64,000 nucleotides of DNA from Hyalella azteca (lineage: Eukaryota; Arthropoda; Malacostraca; Amphipoda; Hyalellidae). The DNA is taken from positions 248,001 to 312,000 of the forward strand of contig NW_025944327.1 of NCBI RefSeq assembly GCF_000764305.2, read 5' to 3'. How positions within the stretch are numbered: position 1 is the stretch's first letter; each line of letters opens with the position of its first letter. The notes beneath the pieces are model-generated. The model made no database searches and was not told the origin of the DNA. It saw nothing but the letters and a program-made list of their open reading frames with translations. Of the stretch, positions 22,201 through 34,200 are shown in pieces. The translations under genes were made by a program, and so were the position numbers.

Positions 22201-25200
22201 ACCCTGACCACCCCTCCCTCTACCCTCACCACCCCTCCCCTACCCTCACCATCTTATAGGTGACCTGGCCGCCCTCCCCCACCCTGCGGTGGCCGATCTT
22301 GCGCTCCTTGTCCNCTTGTAGGTGGCCTGGCCGCCCTCCCCCACCCTCCACTACCCTCCCATACCCTCACCTTGTAGGTGGCCTGGCCGCCCTCCCCCAC
22401 CCTCCACTACCCTCACCAGACCTCCCCTACCCTCATCACCCCTCCTACCCTCACCACCCCTCCCCTACCCTCACCTTCTTATAGGTGACCTGGCCGCCCT
22501 CCCCCACCCTGCGGTGGCCGATCTTGCGCTCCTTGTCCCTGAGAGTGTCGTGTCGCCCCCCCGGCGTCCGGGGCTGGGAGGGCGGGGGTGTGCGTAGCGG
22601 GTCTGTCTCCCCCGCGCCCCCCGACACCTGTGGGGGGAGGAGGCATTAGTGGGGGGCACAAGGGGGCGGCATGCGGAGGGGATTAGGAATTTATGAGTTC
22701 GATACAACATACAATACTACGAGACAGAACATCATACATTCAATATTACCTACGAGACAAAACATCATACATTCAATATTACGAGACAGAACATCATACA
22801 TTAATATTACGAGACAGAACATCATACATTCAATATTACCTACGAGACAAAACATCATACATTCAATATTACGAGACAGAACATCATACATTAATATTAC
22901 GAGACAGAACATCATACATTCAATATTACCTACGAGACAAAACATCATACATTCAATATTACGAGACAGAACATCATACATTAATATTACGAGACAGAAC
23001 ATCATACATTCAATATTACCTACGAGACAAAACATCATACATTCAATATTACGAGACAGAACATCATACATTCAATATTACGAGACAGAACATCATACAT
23101 TCAATATTACGAGACAGAACATCATACATTCAATATTACGAGACAGAACATCATACATTCAATATTACGAGACAGAACATCATACATTCAATATTACGAG
23201 ACAGAACATCATACATTCAATATTACGAGACAGAACATCATACATTCAATATTACGAGACAGAACATCATACATTCAATATTACGAGACAGAACATCATA
23301 CATTCAATATTACGAGACAGAACATCATACATTCAATATTACGAGACAGAACATCATACATTCAATATTACGAGACAGAACATCATACATTCAATATTAC
23401 GAGACAGAACATCATACATTCAATATTACGAGACAGAACATCATACATTCAATATTACGAGACAGAACATCATACATTCAATATTACGAGACAGAACATC
23501 ATACATTCAATATTACGAGACAGAACATCATACATTCAATATTACGAGACAGAACATCATACATTCAATATTACGAGACAGAACATCATACATTCAATAT
23601 TACGAGACAGAACATCATACATTCAATATTACGAGACAGAACATCATACATTCAATATTANAAACGATACTTGGTCCAAACGATACTTGGTCCAAACGAT
23701 ACTTGGTCCAAACGATGCTCGGTCTCAACGATACTTGGTCCAAACGATACTTGGTCCAAACGATACTTGGTCCAAACGATACTTTGTTCAAACGATACAT
23801 GGCAAACGATAATAGGTTCAATATCGCATACATTGATCGCAGCAGAAACTAGGCTTTTGAATATACGCGCGCAGAACTCCATGGAATGACTCAAGAAAGA
23901 AATCATTCCGTGTAGACCATCTACAAAATCAACGATCATACTTAAAACCATTCATTATTTAGCGAGAATCACTCTAAGTAAATTATATTAATACTGGCAA
24001 CATTCCCTTTTGTTTGATATTTCGAAAAGTGGTTCCAGGATCAACATGGAAGGTGATCGAGATTATTGTGTGTAATCTAATTCTATAACTTTTATAGAAA
24101 GAATCGTAAAAATCGTTGTTAGATGCTGCTAAATAGTTGATGTTCGAGGCCGTTAATATGATGAAATGCACTTTCCAACGTGAGCGCTGTATTCAATCCT
24201 TCATTTATTCAAGGATCTTATATATATAGAAGAATTAACATTGAAACAAAATGATGACGTCGCACAAACCTGTCATTACTTATAAATGCTTAGTGTAGAC
24301 TTGTTTTTTTTTTTAATTGGAACGTTTCACGGAAGCCTAACTTTCGCAATTTTACATACCTACACATGCCACGATTGGCAAGGCGTCATCTTAGGGGCAG
24401 AGTTTCTTTTTAATTGAATGTCACGGTTATTTTAATTAAACTGTGAAACGGGAATTAACAGTAAACCCGCTGCTATAGTTGAGACTCTGGCTGTCAGCGC
24501 CGATTCAGAGCAAACAAGCGACTCTAATAACGGCGCCAAAGTATTTTTTTAGTGCGAGGCTCTAATAAAGGCGCCTAAATATATTTTTCAGTGCTACCGT
24601 ATGCGCGGCATCGATTTGTGCCGGCGTGTTATGTGTAAGTGTCGACCATTCAGGAACTGACAAATTTGTTGAGACAAATACAGTAATTTTTTAAGTAAAA
24701 AAAACAATTTCCTCATAACCTTTAACATTAAACTGGTTGATAGGAACTCACATCAACGGGAGGAGGTCTGGTTTTGCCATCTCTAACCCCGTCCGCTTCG
24801 CCATCTGTAAAATAAAAAAGTGTCACATACATGTCAGATTTTCAAAGGTCGATACCTACAAAGGTAGATTTTCAAAGGTAGATTTTCAAAGGTCGATAGG
24901 TTCAGAGATTAATTGTACATTGAGATTAATCACGGAACGATAAATTTCTGCAATACGTAGAAAACATCAGTTGCGTGTACATTGCATGCTCTGCTAATCG
25001 TCAGTCATTTAGCACGAGTTCGGAAGCGTGTTCTCATTGTAATAAAACTTATATAAAAGCTAATTATTTCAAAGCCTTCAGTACTGCACAAATATACAGA
25101 TAATGATGAAATACTTACCTGCCTCATCGCTTTTGATTATTTAGAAATTCATATAATAATTATTATGCACTTATCCAGCCAACAAAGTATGTATCAACCT

Positions 25201-28200
25201 ACATACGAGCCGTCGTTGACATGAGTAGATCCAACAGAAAACAATCGAGTGTATATCCTAAGTATTATACCTACGGCATGATGTGCCAGCTCATTCAAAT
25301 ATTACCAGATGATTTTCAAGTTTCATAAACGTTTACACAGGTTACAATCGCTCTAAATAGACCAACATTGTGAATATAGCGCACTAAAAAAACCGGTACT
25401 GCATCTCCTTAATGCGTACTGACGACCGACAGAATTATATCATTATTGCAATTTTTAAGAGGTTCGAAATTTCAACATTCGTTTCTCAAAGTTCTCTCTT
25501 CCCCGATTGAATTCGTCTTAATCCAGACAATTTTTATCGCAGATCATCGATCGAGAGCATGCAATGGTATTGCGAATTGCTTGCACTTAGCATTCATTAT
25601 TAAGTTAGTAATGACCATCAACAATCTGAGCTATAGATACTGCATGAAAAACTGCTATGATAAAATGATTCACATCGAGCAGAATAATGTCCTGAAACTC
25701 TGGCCATTCGCCAGACGCGAAATACCCGACAATTTTAACAACTAAAGCGGCGATTGTGTCAATGTTAAACGACTATATCAGAATAATAGTACAGCTCAAT
25801 ATTGTGTATTGTTGATTGCGTACGCACCACGCTTTCGTTATAACGCCAATGCGCGCAGCACACATACATCTTTGCAGCACTGTAAGAAAACGGTATACAA
25901 GACGAAAAATGAGCATATAGAAACATTGGAGGGTTGAGAGGCCTCGATTGTAATTGCCATCGAAATAATAGGCAACAGAAGTAATACGGTACCTATTATA
26001 TAAACGAAATTGAGACTGCCATCTCCAATAACTTTGTAAAAAGCCCCATCTTTTTAGTGACGTAAAGTGAAATGTGTACATCTAATTGCATTTTTTCCCT
26101 TTGAAACAATTTTTATAGTTGTTTAGAGGGCTTTGTCCAAACCCGTCAAGGATAGGAATCGGGGAAAGTTTCTTAAATTACGTCTCTTAAATTATAGCTT
26201 CAGCAACACTTAACACGACAAATAAAAGAATCAGCACACAGCTGCTGGAGCAAAAACATCTGGTAGCGTATAGCAGGTAAGGTGCAACACTTGTGCCGCC
26301 CTCACGTCTTCCATGCCAGAAAGAAAATAATATGAATCACCAGCAAACAAACATTTGATTCGCAGCAATCCAAACTAAGTATTATTGAATCTTTCCTGCT
26401 AATCAAAACTGAAGGTAAACAACTTTAAGCTTTGGACTGAATAATAAGAAATGTGGAAGTCAGACATGAAGGGACTTCAAGAAAACGTCCTCAAGTTCTG
26501 ATGTTCGAGTGTAAGATATGAAGAAAACGTAGAACGATATGCAACATATTATAATATATATAGAATGATATGAAATATATAGAGAGAAATCTCGTTAATC
26601 CGGTGATAATTGAATGACCAGAACATCTAATAATAAAATTATCATTTGGCCATCAGAGTTTTGGGACAACCTTCAATTTCAAGCCTAGAATTTCAGAAAG
26701 TGTAAGATTAGGCAAAGAAATTTTTGGGAAAAACAGTAGAAATAAGCACATTAGTTACAAGCGCGCTAAAACAGCTAGTAAAAGTTCATCTATTACGATG
26801 AAAAAGAAAAAAAAACATGTAAGCATATTGAAAAAAAAAACGAAAAACCGCGAAAGAGACGAACTCCTCATGTTTGCCAAAAAATAGCCCGTATAATCTT
26901 AATAATAGCGAGAAATAAGTAATAGCGGAATAAAATTCATATACTTAATATAAATTTTATTATGAAATAAAATTCATAATAAAATTCATAGCGAAATAAA
27001 ATTCATATATAACGCACAATAGCGTTGACAAGAAAGCAATAGCGAGCGGCACAAATGAGAACCGCGCTCAAAGGACTGGTGGGAACTTCAGGTCGGTAAG
27101 TGGGAAAGAGAAATTAGGAGCGTGAGTATTGTGCGCTGGATTGAATAGTACCTACTGCTTTTCTTGTTGCTTAGACTGATTCTTTTGTAGAAGTGTTCTC
27201 CAAAATCATTTAATGGTTTCAAGTAAATTTCAAATTTTCAATAGTAATTAAGATTATATGATTAAGATACTCGACAGAATGCGTGAGCCTAGTAAACGAT
27301 GGAATTTAGAGAAGAATGACAAAAAGATGACGATACAAAAGTGCCACAAATTAAGACGGGACGAGTGAAGATGCGATAATGTAAACAAGATCGATAAAAA
27401 CATGAATTGAGATAACAGCTGATAAGCCGAGCGCGGTTGGCTGAACTCGTAAGGCGCTTATAACACTTCTAGGGCATCCGTACATCACAAAGGCGGAGCT
27501 CTTGCACACTATGGATGAAATTAATGAAATGATGGAATGATGCACCACAGAGAGGCATGGATAATGGAATACTACATCCATGCATCCAGAGATGCATGGA
27601 TGGAGGAATGCTGCACACCAGTGAGGCATGGACGAAGGAATGCTGTGTGATGGGGTTACATGGATGAAAGAATGCTGCACGAGAGATAGTCATGAATGAA
27701 GAAAATGTTTCATCTAGAGATACATGGAAGGAGGAATGTACGCCTAGCATCACGGATCACAATTGCACATTCTGCACGCCTGGCATGGACGCGCATGCTG
27801 TACGCATGGCGCCGGATGCGCATGGAGGCGCAGGCGCGACAGTGCGCGGCTCTCAAGGCGACGGCGGCTGAAGTGCACGCGGAAGAGGAAGTCGTGCGCG
27901 CCAGCGAGGCGGGAATCAGGAATAACGATGTTAGGAATCAGGAATCACGGCGACGGGAATGAGGAATCACAAAAGCGGGAATCGGGAATCACGAAGACGG
28001 CAATTATGAATAACGATGACGGGAATCAGGAATCACAATGGCGGGAATCGCGATCACAAAAGCGGGAATCGGGAGTCACGATGGCGGGAATCAGGAACAA
28101 CGACGACGGGTATGAGGAATTACAATGGCGGGAATCGGGAATCGCGAGATTCCCGAATAACTCAAGTGGATTATTTTATTACCGTAAAATGGGGTTACTT

Positions 28201-31200
28201 AGACCATTTTTTTTCTTATAAATGATGCCATTTTCTTACTAGCTAAATTAAACTTGAATTGAAACATGCAAAATACAGGTCTATACTCTAGCTTTACTCA
28301 CTATAAATTGCTGGCTCCTGCCTCTCATAGTCTTTATGTAATTTAAAAAAAGTGATGGTCTTTGTTACCCCAGCTCTTGGGGTATCTTAGACCGTGTGGT
28401 AAAATCAATTATATATTTTGGTAAAATAACTCCAAATAACTCTACTTTTTGGTGCATTGTAGTAGAGCTCTTCTATTTACATATGCAAATGACAAACTTG
28501 AGGAAAGTGTCATAGTTTGCAAATGGGGGGCGCCACCCCATAATGAGGGAAATGTGACTACCTAATGGCAGCCCTGATGGGGTAATATTGACTGGCTTGG
28601 GAATTAAGTTAAAATTACCATATATAAGACTCTGTAGAGTCTGAAACATAAAGAAAAAACATAAATAGGCTGTAAAACATAAAATATGTTATATATGGTA
28701 ATTTTATATTAACTTCCAAGCTGGTCTATGTTACCCCGTCAGGGCTGACATTAGGTGGTCTAAGTTCCCCCATTTGGGGGCGGCACCCCCCATTTGCAAA
28801 CTATGACACTTTCCTAAAATTTGTCATTTGCATATGTAACTAGGAGAGTTCTACTACAATGCATCAAAATCTGGAGTTATTTAACCAAAAAATTGGAGGG
28901 GGTACTCTGACAGGCTTTAAATAATAGCTTTTTTTCGTGGGTCACATTTTTAATTTTTTAACCTATTAGATATGCAAACTTTTTAAATCTTTCCATTGTG
29001 TAATGCAGCCTCAGTATTAGGCCTTTAATGCCCATTGATAATTTTTCTATGTCAAATAGTTTTTGAGTTTTGGGGGTTTTTGTTAAAAAAATGAAAAGTG
29101 GTCTAAGTTACCGTACTATATAAGAGGTGGATATAAAAATCAACTCTCAAACTATTATAAGCTTCAAAAAGTATAGATGGCGACCAATAATGCACTCAAA
29201 GAAATGAATTACTTTGTCTAAATAGTGATGCACTTTTTACCATAGTATGAGTCATCCTGACCCAGTTTGGCCTGGCCCATAGGGCGTATCAATGCTACGT
29301 GAAGAAAGTTTATCACCATTTGGACCAAATGATTATTAATTCATCAGAATTTGTGATGAGATGAATAGAATATAGTTACAGTCACTCCTTTAAACTCTTG
29401 TACTGTATGTATATTTACTGGCTCAGTAGCAGCTATGTATCCTAACACACATTGAAGAACGACGACATCAACGATTTCTCAACCAGGCGGGTAAATGAGG
29501 TCAAAATAAACGAATTATCACCACATAAATAACGTTTCATCATCTAATTAAAAGCTAGCTGAATACAATCGTATGTTGAGAAGCAGACAACATGCATTAT
29601 TCTACGTTAGAAGCAGCATTACTTTCACCAGCATGAGAAGAGCGCTGCCATATATAGCGGCATAAACGTTGCTCTGATATTATGCCTACAGTACAAGCAG
29701 TGAACTTACCCTAACAAAATTTAGAGTAGCCCCTGCTTCTGGTATCTCAAATCAGAAGCTGCCGCGTCTGTAAATTCTCTCTGGGTTACTACTTTAAAGC
29801 AACAACTGGATGCTGAATACTACACATCCATATTTAATAATGTGGCGCACGAGCACCTACACGTTTCTTCATTAGATCTGTAGTTCCGTTGTGAACCGTT
29901 CATACGATTCCTAAGCCTACAAATTCTAACAGAAAATTATATTTTTTATCGAAATAATGTAAATTTTTTACTATTAAAATGAAACCGCTGAGGCAAAAGC
30001 AAGCGCGATTAGTATTAAAAGTTTTAAAACCAAATAAGTAAACGATGACACTCCTGTTAAGTTGGCGGCAGAAATTGACGCAAGCGAATGTATGAAAGCC
30101 ATGCAGCGTGTTATGTACATGCACCATACACTTGCAAGACGCGCGTGCAAAAGCAGGTGGCATTTTGTTTCCCAACGTTCAATGTTTTTATTGCATGTGA
30201 TTCTGCACCTGAAGAGATCAAATTTAAATTACTACAAGGTTACTAAAGGTCGACCATTTATTGAAGCTGCACATAAACAAGTAACAGTGTTTGCTGTTCT
30301 CATGATAGTGAAGAGCAATCATATGGTGAAGCATAGCCGGGCTTTGCAGTCAGTAGTTCTGTCCAAAGCAGAACTTGTCACCTCCAAAAAGGAAGGTAGT
30401 ACAAGGTGCTGAAGGCAGCACTAGGCGCTGAAGGCAGCACAAGGCGCTGAAGGCAGCACAAGGCGCTGAAGGCAGCACAAGGCGCTGAAGGCAGCACAAG
30501 GCGCTGAAGGCAGCACAAGGCGCTGAAGGCAGCACAAGGCGCTGAAGGCAGCACAAGGCGCTGAAGGCAGCACAAGGCGCTGAAGGCAGCACTAGGCGCT
30601 GAAGGCAGCACAAGGCGCTGAAGGCAGCACAAGGCGCTGAAGGCAGCACAAGGTGCTGAAGGCAGCACAAGGCGCTGAAGGCAGCACAAGGCACTGAAGG
30701 CAGTGGAAGTCTCCACACCCACGCCGCTGTAAGGTCACGGCACTGAGAAGCGCTCAGTGATTCATTCACTCATTTATATTTATAGGTCCATGTCCTAAAC
30801 TTGTACATTCTGCATAATTATTCTCGCTTTATCAATATTAAAAGCCACTTCCATGATGCCATAAATAAATAAACAATAAAAATAATAAATCCACAATAAT
30901 AATAAAAGAAATCGTGAACTCTCAGCTTGTTGCTTGGCAAACAGTTTCGAGTGTTAATGAGCAAATAGAATAATTTAACACATCCTGTTAATATATACTA
31001 ATTAAAAATAGTTCATTGTAAGTATTTATCATTAAATTATCTTATTAAATATTTTGAATATCGTTAAATCGGCATGATATCCGTGGTATAGACGAGAAGA
31101 AATTCGCCTTGGATTGGCGTCGGAAGATAAGCGATATGTCGGACATCATCGCTCGGAGACGAAAATTGGGGGGGCACGCTTTACGGGGACAAAGCAGTCC

Positions 31201-34200
31201 TCAATGTCATGGCATGCGGAGTTATAGCGCACGTTTATGTATTAATGCCAAACAATTTCGTACCCTATAATGATAATTTAAAGTTTTAAACCTTATTAAC
31301 ATAATAAAATACTTCAATATTTGTTTCGAAGTGTTTACTAATGTATACGTACTTCCGAGTACGTATAATTACATATTTAATTCATTAATTGCATATTTAT
31401 TCAAAACTCCACGTTGTTTTGAAAGTGAAACACTAGAAAGACAATGGCCAGGACCAACGCGGACCCTGGAAAATAATTTATTCTTCACACGACACACAAA
31501 AGGAATAAGAGAGAGAAGCGTATAATTAGAGAGGGGCTCGGAGAAAAGAGGAGCTCGGGGAAAAGAGGAGCTCGGGGAAGAGAGGAGCTCGGGGAAAAGA
31601 GGAGCTCGGGGAAAAGAGGAGCTCGGTGAAAATAGGAGCTCGGGGAAGAGAGGAGCTCGGGGAAGAGAGGAGCTCGGGGAAGAGAGGAGCTCGGGGAAAA
31701 GAGGAGCTCGGGGAAAAGAGGAGCTCGGGGAAAAGAGGAGCTCGGGGAAAAGAGGAGCTCGAGGAAGAGAGGAGCTCGGGGAAAAGAGGAGCTCGGGGAA
31801 AAGAGGAGCTCGGGGAAAAGAGGAGCTCGGGGAAAAGAGGAGCTGGGGTAAAAGAGGAGCTCGGGGAAAAGAGGAGCTCGGGTAAAAGAGGAGCTCGGGT
31901 AAAAGAGGAGCTCGGGGAAAAGAGGAGCTCGGGGAAATGAGGAGGTCGGGGAAAAGAGGGGCTCGGGGAAAAGAGGGGCTCGGGGAAAAGAGGAGGGAAA
32001 AGAGGGGCTTGGGGAAAAGAGGGGCTCGGGGAAAAGAGGAGCTCGGGGAAAAGAGGGGCTCGGGGAAAAGAGGGGCTCGGGGAAAAGAGAGGCTCGTGGA
32101 AGAGAGGTACGGCACACTCTCTCTTATGCCAATTGAATTAAAAAAATTCTAGCTCCTATTTGACAAATTGTACTTGATAAGTATTCTTTCAAACACCAAT
32201 ATCCTGCTGGAGTTAGTTACTTTATCTTCATCCGTAAGAGTAGCAGCGGTAATCAGCATCGGCACTACCGTATTTTATAACAGCATTAGAATAATCAGCA
32301 GCTTCAGTATGATCGGTCGCCTCAGTATAATCAGTAGTCTCAGTCTAATCAGTAGTCTCAGTCTAATCAGCAGTCTCAGTATAGTCAGGAGTCTCAGTAT
32401 AAACAGCAGCCTCGGTATAATCAGCAGCCTCAGTATAAGTCACGTCATAACATCATCAGCAGCCTCAGTATTATCAGCAGCCACAGTATAATCAGGCTAA
32501 ATCAGCGGTATCAGTATAGTCAGAAGCCTCAGTATTAGCGACGCCATGTCAGCCTCAGGTCCGTAGGAATTGTACTAGTCTAGCCTCAACCGACATGCGG
32601 CCGAACTCGACTCATTGGCCAAGTGAAATTTATGAAAAACGTGACGGACGAATAATGTTCAGCCCTAATAGCGAATGTTCATCGATGATGGACAGAGAAT
32701 GATCAGTCATGACGAACAACGTATGTTTAGCCACGACGAAGATGGAATGTTCAGCCATAACGAACAGAAATTTTTCGGCCATGCCGAGTCGACACTGAAA
32801 TTTCCACGAAAAGGGATCGTTGGAACGTATCGGAAATGTTCGCATGTTACAGCTCGTCAAATTTACGAAAACAGCAACAGACGAACAGATAATGCCGCCT
32901 TCCAAGGAAATGATTATCGGACATAGACGATAACAAAACGACGTGCTACAAAATGCGATTTGAATTCAACCATACACACACACACACACTCATGATACAT
33001 GGCTGCTGCGGTACATACATTATGAATAGAGCGCCGCACGTTAAATCAAGTTCAGTATAACTCTGATGTGGCGAGATTCGTAGAGCAAAGAGCACAACAC
33101 TGCACACAAGGTCGATATCAAAGCTGTCAAGATCAAATAGACTCAAGCAGAAGTTGGGAGCATAGAAGGGAGATTTTCAAGGCAACGCTTGAGTTCCCAA
33201 GGCTGCACTGTCGAAACTGTCGGACCTTGACAAACATTCCAACGCCAGCTCAGAACTCACCCTCTCTCTTATAGACCTGGGCCATACTTTCAAAATTCGT
33301 TAAGTGAACGTAAGTACTTACGCTCTATTTTCTTGTCTATGATTGGAGGATTTTGCTTGAAAGGCCGACAATGATTGGCTAATGAACTTATGATCTCTTA
33401 ACTTTTTTTGAAGGTATAGGCCACTTCACCTCACGATGGAAGTGAGCTACCAACTGCATTGCAAGATCTCACCTCGTCAAAGAAAGACAATGTCAAAATA
33501 TATAACAGTCAATGATACAAAAATGAAATACCTGGAGTTGATGATACAAAAATGATGCTAGAGATTTTAGACTTCGCACACAGCCACACGATGGCGTAGA
33601 AATTAACTCACTTAGAAACTTGTTCAATACATAGTTAAGGTTTTTGTTGACATTTAACACTTTATTACTCAGAGCAGCAAGTTTTATAGAGAGTATCATT
33701 TCCGGAACTCTGAGAACTAGCTTGTACTTGTCACCAAAACGTAGATATCAGTCAGCAATTAAGCCCAAACATCGTTTATTCATAAATAATTTCTGACAAG
33801 AGCATTGAAGACGGATCTTTTGCTGTAAGATTATCTGCAGGCAGGAAATTCGATCTTTTCACGAAACGTTGAGGCTGCTATCTGGCACGCCGGCTCGTTA
33901 TCGCGTGCGCGCTGATAACGGGAGTCGCGAGGCCTTCAGGCTCAAGCACATGACATGAATATTGAGTGTGGCATATCATAACATGAATGTTGAGCGAGGC
34001 ATATAATAACATGAATATTGAGCGATTCTAAAATAACATGAATATTGAGAGAGGCTGGAATAACATGAATATTGAGTGTGGCATATATAACATGAATAGG
34101 TATTAAGTGATGGTAAAATAACATGAATATTGGGCGAGGCTAAAGTAACATGAATATTGAGCGAGGCTGGAATAACATGAATATTGAATACTGCAGGGAG

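Noticed and set aside
22705..23660. CRISPR-like regular repeat of 29 bp
   Set aside because: Units are contiguous with no variable spacers, and the host is a eukaryote.
22671..23889. Two overlapping ORFs of nearly 400 residues
   Set aside because: They read the 29-bp satellite in different frames; the unit simply lacks stops.
27425..27470. tRNA-like or SINE head (GCGCGGTTGGCTGAACTCG)
   Set aside because: Resembles an A box with mismatches, but no B box or cloverleaf could be found downstream.
30350..30769. Cys/Leu/Ala repeat ORFs on the minus strand
   Set aside because: Products of the 19-bp minisatellite.
31369..32117. Ser/Pro-rich ORFs of 210-248 residues on the minus strand and Glu/Lys ORFs on the plus strand
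   Set aside because: Products of the 17-bp minisatellite, no non-repeat coding sequence.
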